The notes beneath the pieces were generated by a model. The model worked only from the letters and a program-made list of their open reading frames with translations, did no database searches and was not told the DNA's origin. A DNA stretch of 5,079 nucleotides, taken from NCBI GenBank assembly GCA_937892155.1, contig CALAUG010000042.1, positions 1 to 5,079 on the forward strand, written 5' to 3'. Position numbers and translations under genes: made by a program. Numbering within the stretch: the stretch's first letter is position 1; the number at the start of each line of letters is the position of its first letter. Source of the DNA: an uncultured Bacteroidales bacterium (GTDB lineage: Bacteria > Bacteroidota > Bacteroidia > Bacteroidales > UBA1715). Positions 1-5,079 of this stretch are shown here, piece by piece.

Positions 1-3
1 ATT

Positions 4-3000
4 ATGGACTTCGACAGTCAGGTGCTGCGGTTGGCGGCACAGAGCAACGAAGAGGTGAGGCTACTCTTCGACCAATATTTCGACGAACTCGCCCGACTGG
101 GCATTCACACCCCCAAGCAAGGCGGACTCTTCTCCTTTGAGCGTGATATTCCACCACAATACCGCGAGAAAGTCAACGCCCTCAGCCGCACCTTCCAGAC
201 TAATCTCTATAATATCGTACACCACGGCATTGACACTGCCTACGGCATCAGCACCTCCAAGCATACCGAACTCCTCAAGACATCTTTCCCCGATGGTCTA
301 AACCTCCATAGCCCACGCCGCAAAGAAGCCCGTGAGGCCTTCATACGCCACCGAGAGCATCCCAAAGGACACCTCGGGCTCTCCGACCGCGTCTGGAACT
401 ACACCAACCAAGGACGTGCCGAGGTGGAAGCCGCCATGTCGCTGGCCATTGAAGACGGCATTGTAAAAGGTCAATCGGCAGCCGAACTCGGTCGTGAAGT
501 ACGCAAGTACCTCAACGATCCCGACCGTATGTACCGCCGCTATCACAGGAAGAAACTCAATGCCCGTGGCGAAGTGGTCGACGAGATCGTCTGGAAGAAG
601 CGCGTCTTGGACGATGAAGGCAAAGTCCGTTTTGTAGATGCAGAACTCGAGTCAGTAGGGCAGGGTGTCTACCGTTCCGCCCGAGCCAATGCCGAACGAT
701 GCACCCGCTCCGAGATTAATGGCGCCTATCGTTATGCCGACTACGAGCGATGGCAAGAAGAAGAGTTCGTCATCGGTGTCAAAATCTCCCTCTCCAACAA
801 CCACACCACCCTGATGATGGTAGACGGCAAGAAGCTCCGTGTGCCGTTCCACGACATCTGCGACGAGCTCCAGGGCGTCTATCCCAAAGACTTCAAATGG
901 CCAGGCTGGCACCCTCAGTGCCGCTGTCACATCACCCCTGTCATGGCCGACAAAGCCTCACGGTTGCAATGGCTCAAAGAGGGAGCGCCCAAAGGCTACT
1001 TTGACGACCAGTACATCACCACGGCCCCGCCGCAGATGGCACAGTGGATCAAGGAGAACAAAAGCCGTGTGCTCCGTGCCCGCTCGCTCCCTTACTGGAT
1101 ACAAGACAATATCCGTCAAGTACGCACCCCGATGGGTGAAGAACGCCGCTTCGACCTCTTGGGCTTCAACATGAAGAAACCGGCAGCTCTCCTGATGCCG
1201 AAGAACAAACTCACCCCACTGGAGATAGCCGCCCAACGGCATGCCAGACGCACCATAGAAGACATCCGCGATATCCAGAGCCGTTGGAACAAACGCAAGA
1301 ACGACCGCACGAAAGAAGAACTGCGCCGACTCCTTGAACCACTCACCACCACCGACTTCACCAAGCGCATCAAACACGATATCGGTCAGCTCAAATTCGA
1401 CAAGACAGGACTCTACAACCCTCGCAAAGTAGAACAAATCAGACGGATGCTCAACGTGGCAAAGGTTGCCGAGATCCGCCACGAGCAACGTGATCCAAGG
1501 GCAATTCTCAAAGCATGGAACAACCGACTGTCAACGAAGAAATATGCTCAGCGCGTCCTTGCTATCGCCAAAGACATCGAAGGGGTAAGCACCCGCTCGC
1601 TCACTACTGCCATGAAGCACGGCGACTACAACAAACTCCTGAAAGAAGCCTACAAAGTGCGCGATGCAGCCAAGGTGGCAATGAGTTTCAGCAGTGAGGC
1701 AACCGACATTCTACGTGACCTCAGCGGCATCAAAGGCGTCGACACCGACAGACTGAAGAAACTCCTCAGGGCAAAGACCAAAGACGCCAAACGCATCAAA
1801 GAAGAGGTGGAACGACTCCAAGCCGTCAAACAAGAGATTCTCTCGCTGACACATCTTGACAATCCATTGAAGGTGGCACGTGAGACCTCGTTGGCCGATG
1901 CCAAGGCCATTGAGGCGAATGTGAAACGTACCTTAGGCAAGATGAGTACGGAGCCCTCGCCAAGGAAAAGGTCGTTAGAATTTGAAATCAGTTGGATGGA
2001 ATCGACCGGCAAGACGCGCTATCCTGCCACTTGGAAATACTCCCGTGATGCCTATATGAAAGAGTTGGCCATCGTGCAGCGGCAATTGGAAGTCAAAAGC
2101 ATTCAAGACAAGGTGGACGACATCTTCACTTGGGTTGCTCAGCATAGCAAGAACCAGAAACTCCTCGACCTGGTCGATGAGATGAAGAGCTCGCTGAAAG
2201 ATCCGTCTGTCACCATAGAGGCACTGAAGAAGAAAGCCGAAGCACTGAAGAAACTCTACGACAAAGAGCATCAGGCCATCCAAGGCTGGATTGACCTTGA
2301 GGCACGTGCCAAGGCGGCAATGGCTTATGCCGAAGTCTACGACAGCAAACTCTATCGCCGTGCCGTCGATAATCTCCGTGAGTTGCTTGAGAAACGCAAA
2401 GGCTCTTTGGCCACAGCCGAGAAAAAAGCAGACAAGATCATTGAGAAATACAAGGAAGTGCTGGCTCGTGAAGCGAAGAAACGGGGCAAGTCGGAAGGCT
2501 ATCATGTTGAGACGCTCGACGAGTTGCGAGCTCGTATGAAATCGCAAACGCCAGAAACAGTCAACCACCTCGACCGAGCCATCTCTGCTTTTGAGAAATC
2601 AGGCAAATATGGCGATGAGACGGCTGCCCATGCCGCGGAAGTAGAGGCTGTGATGCGTGATCTGTTTGCAAAGCACGACTACGGCATGAACATCAGCGAC
2701 TCGCTATTGCAGAAAGTGCTTGACACCAAATTCAAGAACACCTTTGAGGTGGGCGCGAGTGGCGGCTACAACGGTAGTTCCAAGACCACAGGACCTATCG
2801 AGGTGACACACGGTCGTCTTAAAGCGGCGCACAACCTCTTTGGCTTGGGTAAGGATTTGAGAAAAGACCAACTTTCGCGAGCTGCCTATGAGAAGTATGG
2901 CAACCTTCTCGACCACGATATCTTACGCTCCATCCAAAACAACACTGCCAAGGGCTATGGCAATGTGGAAGTGCGCTTCAAAAAGGACAAGGTGGTTTGT

Positions 3001-3339
3001 ACCTGGACGGCGGGCGACTCACTCGGTCAGCAATGGCAACCTACGCTCACCACAGACCCTAAGGCATGCTCTTACGACAATGTCGGCACCAACAGCCGTT
3101 ATATTTCTTTGCCTACGAAAGCCTCCGATACCTCCAACCTCGTTGAGTTCAAGAAGAAGCATATCTCAGGCTACCTGGAGTTGCAGTATCATGGCGAACT
3201 GGGCATCGATGCCGTCGAGTCGCTAACCTTCCCATACGACATCACCCAATCGAAATACCTCGCCGTTGCCAATAAATGGAAAGCCATCGGCGTGAAAATC
3301 TACTATGTTGACAGCCACAACCAGCTGAGGGAGTTGTAG
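4..3339 (+). CDS. Mu gpF / SPP1 gp7-like phage minor head protein with long helical middle and possible ADP-ribosyltransferase-like C-terminal domain
   Basis: Probable minor head (head morphogenesis) protein. In Mu gpF and SPP1 gp7 relatives this protein is packed in few copies near the portal and is needed to build the head. Residues about 60-320 fit the family: a helical stretch, an R/E-rich segment near 222-252 (ANAERCTRSEINGAYRYADY), then HDICDELQGVYP from residue 283 and HPQCRCH at 303-309, whose His/Cys cluster is the family hallmark. Residues about 395-860 are rich in Lys, Arg and Glu, with no membrane segment, and look like long helices or coiled coil. Residues about 860-1111 form a separate globular domain containing VRFKKD (R991), TAGDSLG (1002-1008), YISLPTKASD (1033-1042) and YLELQYHGEL (1057-1066). 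I read this tentatively as an ADP-ribosyltransferase-like or related toxin-type fold. At 1111 aa it is much longer than a plain gpF-like protein. Upstream is only an in-frame ATT, so the true start could lie left of the window. The head assignment is fairly sure; the C-terminal function is not. Confidence 0.82.
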   Translation: MDFDSQVLRLAAQSNEEVRLLFDQYFDELARLGIHTPKQGGLFSFERDIPPQYREKVNALSRTFQTNLYNIVHHGIDTAYGISTSKHTELLKTSFPDGLNLHSPRRKEAREAFIRHREHPKGHLGLSDRVWNYTNQGRAEVEAAMSLAIEDGIVKGQSAAELGREVRKYLNDPDRMYRRYHRKKLNARGEVVDEIVWKKRVLDDEGKVRFVDAELESVGQGVYRSARANAERCTRSEINGAYRYADYERWQEEEFVIGVKISLSNNHTTLMMVDGKKLRVPFHDICDELQGVYPKDFKWPGWHPQCRCHITPVMADKASRLQWLKEGAPKGYFDDQYITTAPPQMAQWIKENKSRVLRARSLPYWIQDNIRQVRTPMGEERRFDLLGFNMKKPAALLMPKNKLTPLEIAAQRHARRTIEDIRDIQSRWNKRKNDRTKEELRRLLEPLTTTDFTKRIKHDIGQLKFDKTGLYNPRKVEQIRRMLNVAKVAEIRHEQRDPRAILKAWNNRLSTKKYAQRVLAIAKDIEGVSTRSLTTAMKHGDYNKLLKEAYKVRDAAKVAMSFSSEATDILRDLSGIKGVDTDRLKKLLRAKTKDAKRIKEEVERLQAVKQEILSLTHLDNPLKVARETSLADAKAIEANVKRTLGKMSTEPSPRKRSLEFEISWMESTGKTRYPATWKYSRDAYMKELAIVQRQLEVKSIQDKVDDIFTWVAQHSKNQKLLDLVDEMKSSLKDPSVTIEALKKKAEALKKLYDKEHQAIQGWIDLEARAKAAMAYAEVYDSKLYRRAVDNLRELLEKRKGSLATAEKKADKIIEKYKEVLAREAKKRGKSEGYHVETLDELRARMKSQTPETVNHLDRAISAFEKSGKYGDETAAHAAEVEAVMRDLFAKHDYGMNISDSLLQKVLDTKFKNTFEVGASGGYNGSSKTTGPIEVTHGRLKAAHNLFGLGKDLRKDQLSRAAYEKYGNLLDHDILRSIQNNTAKGYGNVEVRFKKDKVVCTWTAGDSLGQQWQPTLTTDPKACSYDNVGTNSRYISLPTKASDTSNLVEFKKKHISGYLELQYHGELGIDAVESLTFPYDITQSKYLAVANKWKAIGVKIYYVDSHNQLREL

Positions 3340-3364
3340 GGTTGGGGAAAATGTAGTATATTTG
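3334..3364 (+). promoter_or_regulatory. Bacteroidota-type promoter for the tandem SUMF1-domain gene
   Basis: TATATTTG at 3357-3364 matches the Bacteroidota -7 consensus TAnnTTTG exactly. A TTG at 3334-3336, in the last codons of the head gene, sits 20 bases upstream, a suitable spacing for the -33 element. Transcription would start near 3371, giving a leader of about 20 bases. The downstream gene therefore probably has its own transcript and does not depend only on read-through from the head gene. The -7 box is strong; the -33 element is only a three-base match. Confidence 0.7.
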
Positions 3365-3370
3365 CGGCGG

Positions 3371-3389
3371 ATTAAAAAACACTACAATT
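3371..3389 (+). promoter_or_regulatory. A-rich leader without Shine-Dalgarno sequence
   Basis: The bases just before the ATG at 3390 are A-rich (ATTAAAAAACACTACAATT) and contain no GGAGG-like motif. Bacteroidota commonly initiate translation from such A-rich leaders, so the absence of a Shine-Dalgarno does not argue against this start. The ATG is followed within eight codons by the conserved FTVNGVSF segment that begins the SUMF1-like domain, which supports it as the real start. Confidence 0.6.
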
Positions 3390-4943
3390 ATGGAAAATCA
3401 AGAAAGACTTACTTTCACTGTCAATGGCGTTTCTTTTGATATGATTCATGTGGAAGGCGGTACGTTTACTATGGGAGCAACCTCCGAGCAAGGGAGCGAG
3501 GCTCGTGATTGGGAGAAACCTACTCACTCCGTCACGCTCAGTTCGTTCTCTGTTGGTGAGACGGAAGTGACGCAGGCATTGTGGGAGGCTGTGATGGGTG
3601 AATCTGTTTTCCGAAGAATGGCAAATCGCAATAGTTGGGCTACTTGTGGTGTTGGCAGTAATTATCCTATGTATTACATTTCTTGGAACGACTGTCAGAC
3701 TTTTATCAGCAAGTTAAACAATCTTCTGTCAAGTCAGTTGGGTGGTAAACGTTTTCGTATGCCAACTGAAGCCGAATGGGAGTTTGCTGCTCGTGGTGGC
3801 AACAAATCAAAAGGCTACAAATATAGCGGCAGCAATAAAATTGACAATGTTGCTTGGTGTTTCAACAATAGTTATTGGCTGGCACACCCCGTCAAACAAA
3901 AGCAAGCCAATGAACTCGGGCTCTACGACATGAGCGGCAATGTTATGGAGTGGTGCTCTGATTGGTATAGCAGCAGTTATTATTGCAGTAGCCCAAATAG
4001 GGATCCTAAAGGCTCCTCCAGTGGGTCTTTCCGCGTGATCCGTGGTGGTTGCTGGAACTTCAGCTCCTTTAACTGTCGCTCCTCGACTCGTGACTACAAC
4101 TACCCCGACTACAGGGACGTCAACCTCGGCCTCCGCCTCGCACTTGCTGATAACGAAAACCTTCAAGATATAAAGAATAACAAATCCGTTTATTCTACAA
4201 CCACTAATTACATACATGCAAAACAAACTTTCACTGTCAATGGCGTTTCTTTTGATATGATTCATGTAGAAGGCGGTACGTTTACTATGGGCGCATTGCT
4301 AGATGATGAAGAAGCATATGACGACGAAAAGCCTGCACATTCAGTTACGCTCAGTTCGTATTCTATTGGTGAGACTCAGGTGACACAGGCTTTATGGCAG
4401 GCTGTAATAGGTGATAATCCATCATATTTCAAAGGTGACAACCAAAGGCCAGTGGAGCAAGTTTCTTGGAATGATTGCCAAGACTTTATACGTAAGTTGA
4501 ACAGTCTTACAGGCAAAAACTTTCGTCTGCCTACAGAAGCCGAATGGGAATATGCTGCCCGTGGTGGTAATAAATCAAAAGGTTACAAATATATCGGCAG
4601 CAATAGCATCAACAATGTTGCTTGGTATGGTGGAAATAGTGGTAGGGGATGGTTCAATCTTCATCAACAAACTCACCCAGTCAAACAAAAGCAAGCCAAT
4701 GAACTCGGGCTCTACGACATGAGCGGCAATGTATGGGAATGGTGTCAGGATTGGTATCATGTTAATTTTTATCGTGTAAGCCCAAGCAACAATCCTCAAG
4801 GTCCTTCCTGTGGGTCTTTCCGCGTGTACCGTGGTGGTTGCTGGGGCAACGGCGCCAGGGGCTGTCGCTCCTCGTATCGTCTCAAAAACGACCCCGACTT
4901 CTGGGACGGCGGACTCGGCTTCCGCCTCGCCCTCTCCGAGTGA
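3390..4943 (+). CDS. Tandem SUMF1/FGE-sulfatase-domain (C-type-lectin fold) variable protein, probable DGR target with two variable regions
   Basis: Two full SUMF1-like domains in one protein: residues about 7-253 and 279-517, joined by a polar linker (254-278). Each shows the same order of motifs: FTVNGVSFDMIHVEGGTFTMG, GET(E/Q)VTQALW, SWNDCQ, F(R)(M/L)PTEAEWE(F/Y)AARGGNKSKGYKY, NELGLYDMSGNV(M/W)EWC, then GSFRV-x-RGGCW and a final LG(L/F)RLAL. Both domains end in a hypervariable segment (217-245 and 480-508) of the kind found in DGR-diversified lectin-fold proteins. Counting from GGC-W, the position matching the first catalytic Cys of formylglycine-generating enzyme is F224 or N487, so enzyme activity is unlikely; only the second Cys position (C229, C492) is kept. 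No signal peptide or membrane segment is visible, which suits a cytoplasmically made virion or display protein. Inferred role: ligand binding, perhaps host-surface recognition. Its neighbour is a phage head gene 50 bases upstream. An ordinary SUMF1 paralogue is the main alternative. Confidence 0.88.
   Translation: MENQERLTFTVNGVSFDMIHVEGGTFTMGATSEQGSEARDWEKPTHSVTLSSFSVGETEVTQALWEAVMGESVFRRMANRNSWATCGVGSNYPMYYISWNDCQTFISKLNNLLSSQLGGKRFRMPTEAEWEFAARGGNKSKGYKYSGSNKIDNVAWCFNNSYWLAHPVKQKQANELGLYDMSGNVMEWCSDWYSSSYYCSSPNRDPKGSSSGSFRVIRGGCWNFSSFNCRSSTRDYNYPDYRDVNLGLRLALADNENLQDIKNNKSVYSTTTNYIHAKQTFTVNGVSFDMIHVEGGTFTMGALLDDEEAYDDEKPAHSVTLSSYSIGETQVTQALWQAVIGDNPSYFKGDNQRPVEQVSWNDCQDFIRKLNSLTGKNFRLPTEAEWEYAARGGNKSKGYKYIGSNSINNVAWYGGNSGRGWFNLHQQTHPVKQKQANELGLYDMSGNVWEWCQDWYHVNFYRVSPSNNPQGPSCGSFRVYRGGCWGNGARGCRSSYRLKNDPDFWDGGLGFRLALSE
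3411..3475 (+). repeat. Direct repeat A, copy 1 (start of SUMF1 domain 1)
   Basis: This segment encodes the FTVNGVSFDMIHVEGGTFTMG start of domain 1 and recurs at 4227-4291, offset 816 bases (272 codons), in the same frame. The first 41 bases are identical; a single synonymous G/A difference follows at 3452/4268, then 23 more identical bases. Such identity is higher than in the middle of the domains, indicating recent duplication or recombination between the copies. Confidence 0.9.
3891..3943 (+). repeat. Direct repeat B, copy 1 (VKQKQANELGLYDMSGNV segment)
   Basis: A 53-base stretch perfectly identical to 4680-4732, offset 789 bases. It encodes the conserved core upstream of the variable region in domain 1. 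The differing offsets of repeats A (816) and B (789) show that domain 1 is nine codons longer than domain 2 between them; the extra residues fall mainly in the region around 3600-3760. Confidence 0.93.
4021..4141 (+). other. Candidate DGR variable region 1 (VR1), inside the gene
   Basis: It aligns without gaps to 4810-4930 (offset 789). Both begin with the identical 17 bases GTGGGTCTTTCCGCGTG and end in the shared CGCCTCGC. Across codons 217-250, 16 of 34 codons differ from VR2 and every difference is nonsynonymous; the other 18 codons (CGT GGT GGT TGC TGG, TGT CGC TCC TCG, CCC GAC and so on) match at every base. Variable codons include ATC, AAC, TTC, AGC, AAC, GAC, TAC and GTC, mostly ending in C as expected from AAC template codons. 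Codon 227 (TTT against AGG in VR2) fits AAC poorly. After 4141 the sequence leaves the VR2 pattern and runs into the linker, so its homing signal may be incomplete. Confidence 0.7.
4227..4291 (+). repeat. Direct repeat A, copy 2 (start of SUMF1 domain 2)
   Basis: Second copy of the domain-start repeat, matching 3411-3475 with one mismatch over 65 bases. It marks where domain 2 begins after the linker and shows that the protein arose by in-frame tandem duplication. Confidence 0.9.
4680..4732 (+). repeat. Direct repeat B, copy 2
   Basis: Perfect 53-base match to 3891-3943. Between repeat B and the variable region the two domains again accumulate synonymous differences (for example GAG/GAA and TGC/TGT), so identity is patchy, consistent with local recombination or gene conversion. 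Confidence 0.93.
4810..4930 (+). other. Candidate DGR variable region 2 (VR2), at the 3' end of the gene
   Basis: C-terminal variable segment, in the place typical of DGR targets, ending 13 bases before the TGA at 4941-4943. Variable codons include TAC 480, GGC 486, AAC 487, GGC 488, GGC 491, TAT 496, CTC 498, AAA 499, GAC 501, TTC 504, TGG 505, GGC 507 and GGA 508. The framework codons are C- or G-rich and almost free of A. Only six adenines are shared with VR1 over 102 aligned bases, and 20 of the 27 base differences have A in one copy. The encoded pattern NGARGCRSS-Y-R then DPD-F-W-D-GG-LGFRLAL follows what I recall of Bacteroidales DGR proteins, with Asn replaced at the mutable positions. 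Confidence 0.8.
4912..4940 (+). promoter_or_regulatory. Candidate IMH (initiation of mutagenic homing) region
   Basis: The end of VR2 turns abruptly GC-rich and pyrimidine-rich (CTCGGCTTCCGCCTCGC then CCTCTCCGAG), unlike the AT-rich body of the gene. DGRs need such a GC-rich segment at the VR 3' end, where cDNA synthesis starts. VR1 shares the first part but changes to ACTTGCTGAT after 4141. The position and composition fit; without the template repeat the exact VR/IMH border cannot be set. Confidence 0.5.
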
Positions 4944-5079
4944 TACATTATCTTTTGCGAGTTGTCCATTCAGCCGATATTCTATGCTCAAGAGGGATAA
5001 GATGGAGTGTGTGGAGGTCAAAGGGAGAGGCGAGGGACGAGCCTCGGAAAAGACCTCCTAAACAACTCCATCAAATCAA
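4944..5079. other. Non-coding tail after the variable gene
   Basis: I see no convincing gene in these 136 bases. The only ATG-started frame inside the hairpin is 19 codons (5002-5061). In many DGRs this interval leads to the accessory gene, template repeat and reverse transcriptase, none of which is visible before the window ends. Confidence 0.6.
5001..5072. repeat. Nested inverted repeat downstream of VR2 (candidate DGR hairpin/cruciform)
   Basis: There are three nested arms. GATGGAGT (5001-5008) pairs with ACTCCATC (5065-5072). GGAGGTC (5013-5019) pairs with GACCTCC (5052-5058). CGAGG (5031-5035) pairs with CCTCG (5042-5046) around a six-base loop GACGAG. Outer and middle arms are perfect 8 and 7 bp matches. 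DGRs of the Bordetella phage type carry a hairpin or cruciform just after the IMH that helps homing; this element sits 60 bases after the stop codon. No T-run follows, so an intrinsic terminator is less likely. It could also be an attachment or processing site. Confidence 0.55.

Noticed and set aside
958..1488. 176-codon open frame on the minus strand
   Set aside because: It lies fully inside the head protein gene, has no family motif I recognise, and looks like a by-product of the plus-strand codon bias.
4..3339. Tail tape-measure protein, because of the long helical middle
   Set aside because: The N-terminal HDICDELQGVYP and HPQCRC motifs point to a minor head protein, and no hydrophobic segments typical of tape measures are seen.
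3390..4943. Active formylglycine-generating enzyme (sulfatase maturase)
   Set aside because: The first catalytic Cys position is replaced in both domains, no sulfatase gene is nearby, and the context is phage.
4949..4957. TATCTTTTG as a second -7 box
   Set aside because: It has one extra T relative to TAnnTTTG, no clear gene follows in the window, and a suitable upstream element is lacking.
4575..5021. 148-codon minus-strand frame over the end of the variable gene, with a similar one at 3807-4265
   Set aside because: Both are mirror images of the two repeated SUMF1 domains and resemble each other only because the plus-strand domains are duplicated.
5002..5061. 19-codon ATG-started frame in the tail region
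   Set aside because: It coincides with the nested inverted repeat, is very short and has no separate support; the repeat explains the sequence.
5013..5079. Intrinsic transcription terminator
   Set aside because: Stem-forming arms exist but no T-run follows; downstream bases are A-rich.

Overview
The window looks like part of a prophage, or a related phage-derived element, from a Bacteroidota host, most likely Bacteroidales. Three things point there. The only clear promoter has the Bacteroidota -7 box TAnnTTTG. Its leader is A-rich and lacks a Shine-Dalgarno sequence. Both genes resemble families common in phages and prophages of gut Bacteroidales. The assignment rests on sequence style and recalled family knowledge, not on a search.

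Layout. Positions 4-3339 encode a very large (1111 aa) Mu gpF / SPP1 gp7-like minor head protein. It has an N-terminal head-morphogenesis domain ending in an HPQCRC motif, a long charged helical middle, and a C-terminal globular domain that may be an ADP-ribosyltransferase-like effector. A 50-base gap holds a promoter. Positions 3390-4943 encode a 517 aa protein made of two tandem SUMF1/FGE-sulfatase (C-type-lectin-fold) domains. The last 136 bases carry no convincing gene but contain a nested inverted repeat.

The main result is that the second gene appears to be the target of a diversity-generating retroelement (DGR), with two variable regions in one gene: VR1 at 4021-4141, inside the gene, and VR2 at 4810-4930, ending 13 bases before the stop codon. 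Aligned without gaps, the central 34 codons of the two segments differ in 16 codons. All 16 differences change the amino acid. The other 18 codons are identical at every base. Adenine is nearly absent from the shared bases, and 20 of the 27 base differences have A in one copy. This is what adenine-specific mutagenic retrohoming from AAC-rich template codons would leave. Downstream of VR2 lie an IMH-like GC-rich end and a nested hairpin, as in known DGRs. The reverse transcriptase, accessory protein and template repeat are not in the window; they would be expected beyond the right edge or elsewhere in the element.

Working model (inference): the phage carries a two-headed, non-catalytic lectin-like display protein whose two binding faces are both diversified. 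It is transcribed from its own promoter directly behind a minor head gene, and that head protein may itself carry a toxin-like tail domain.
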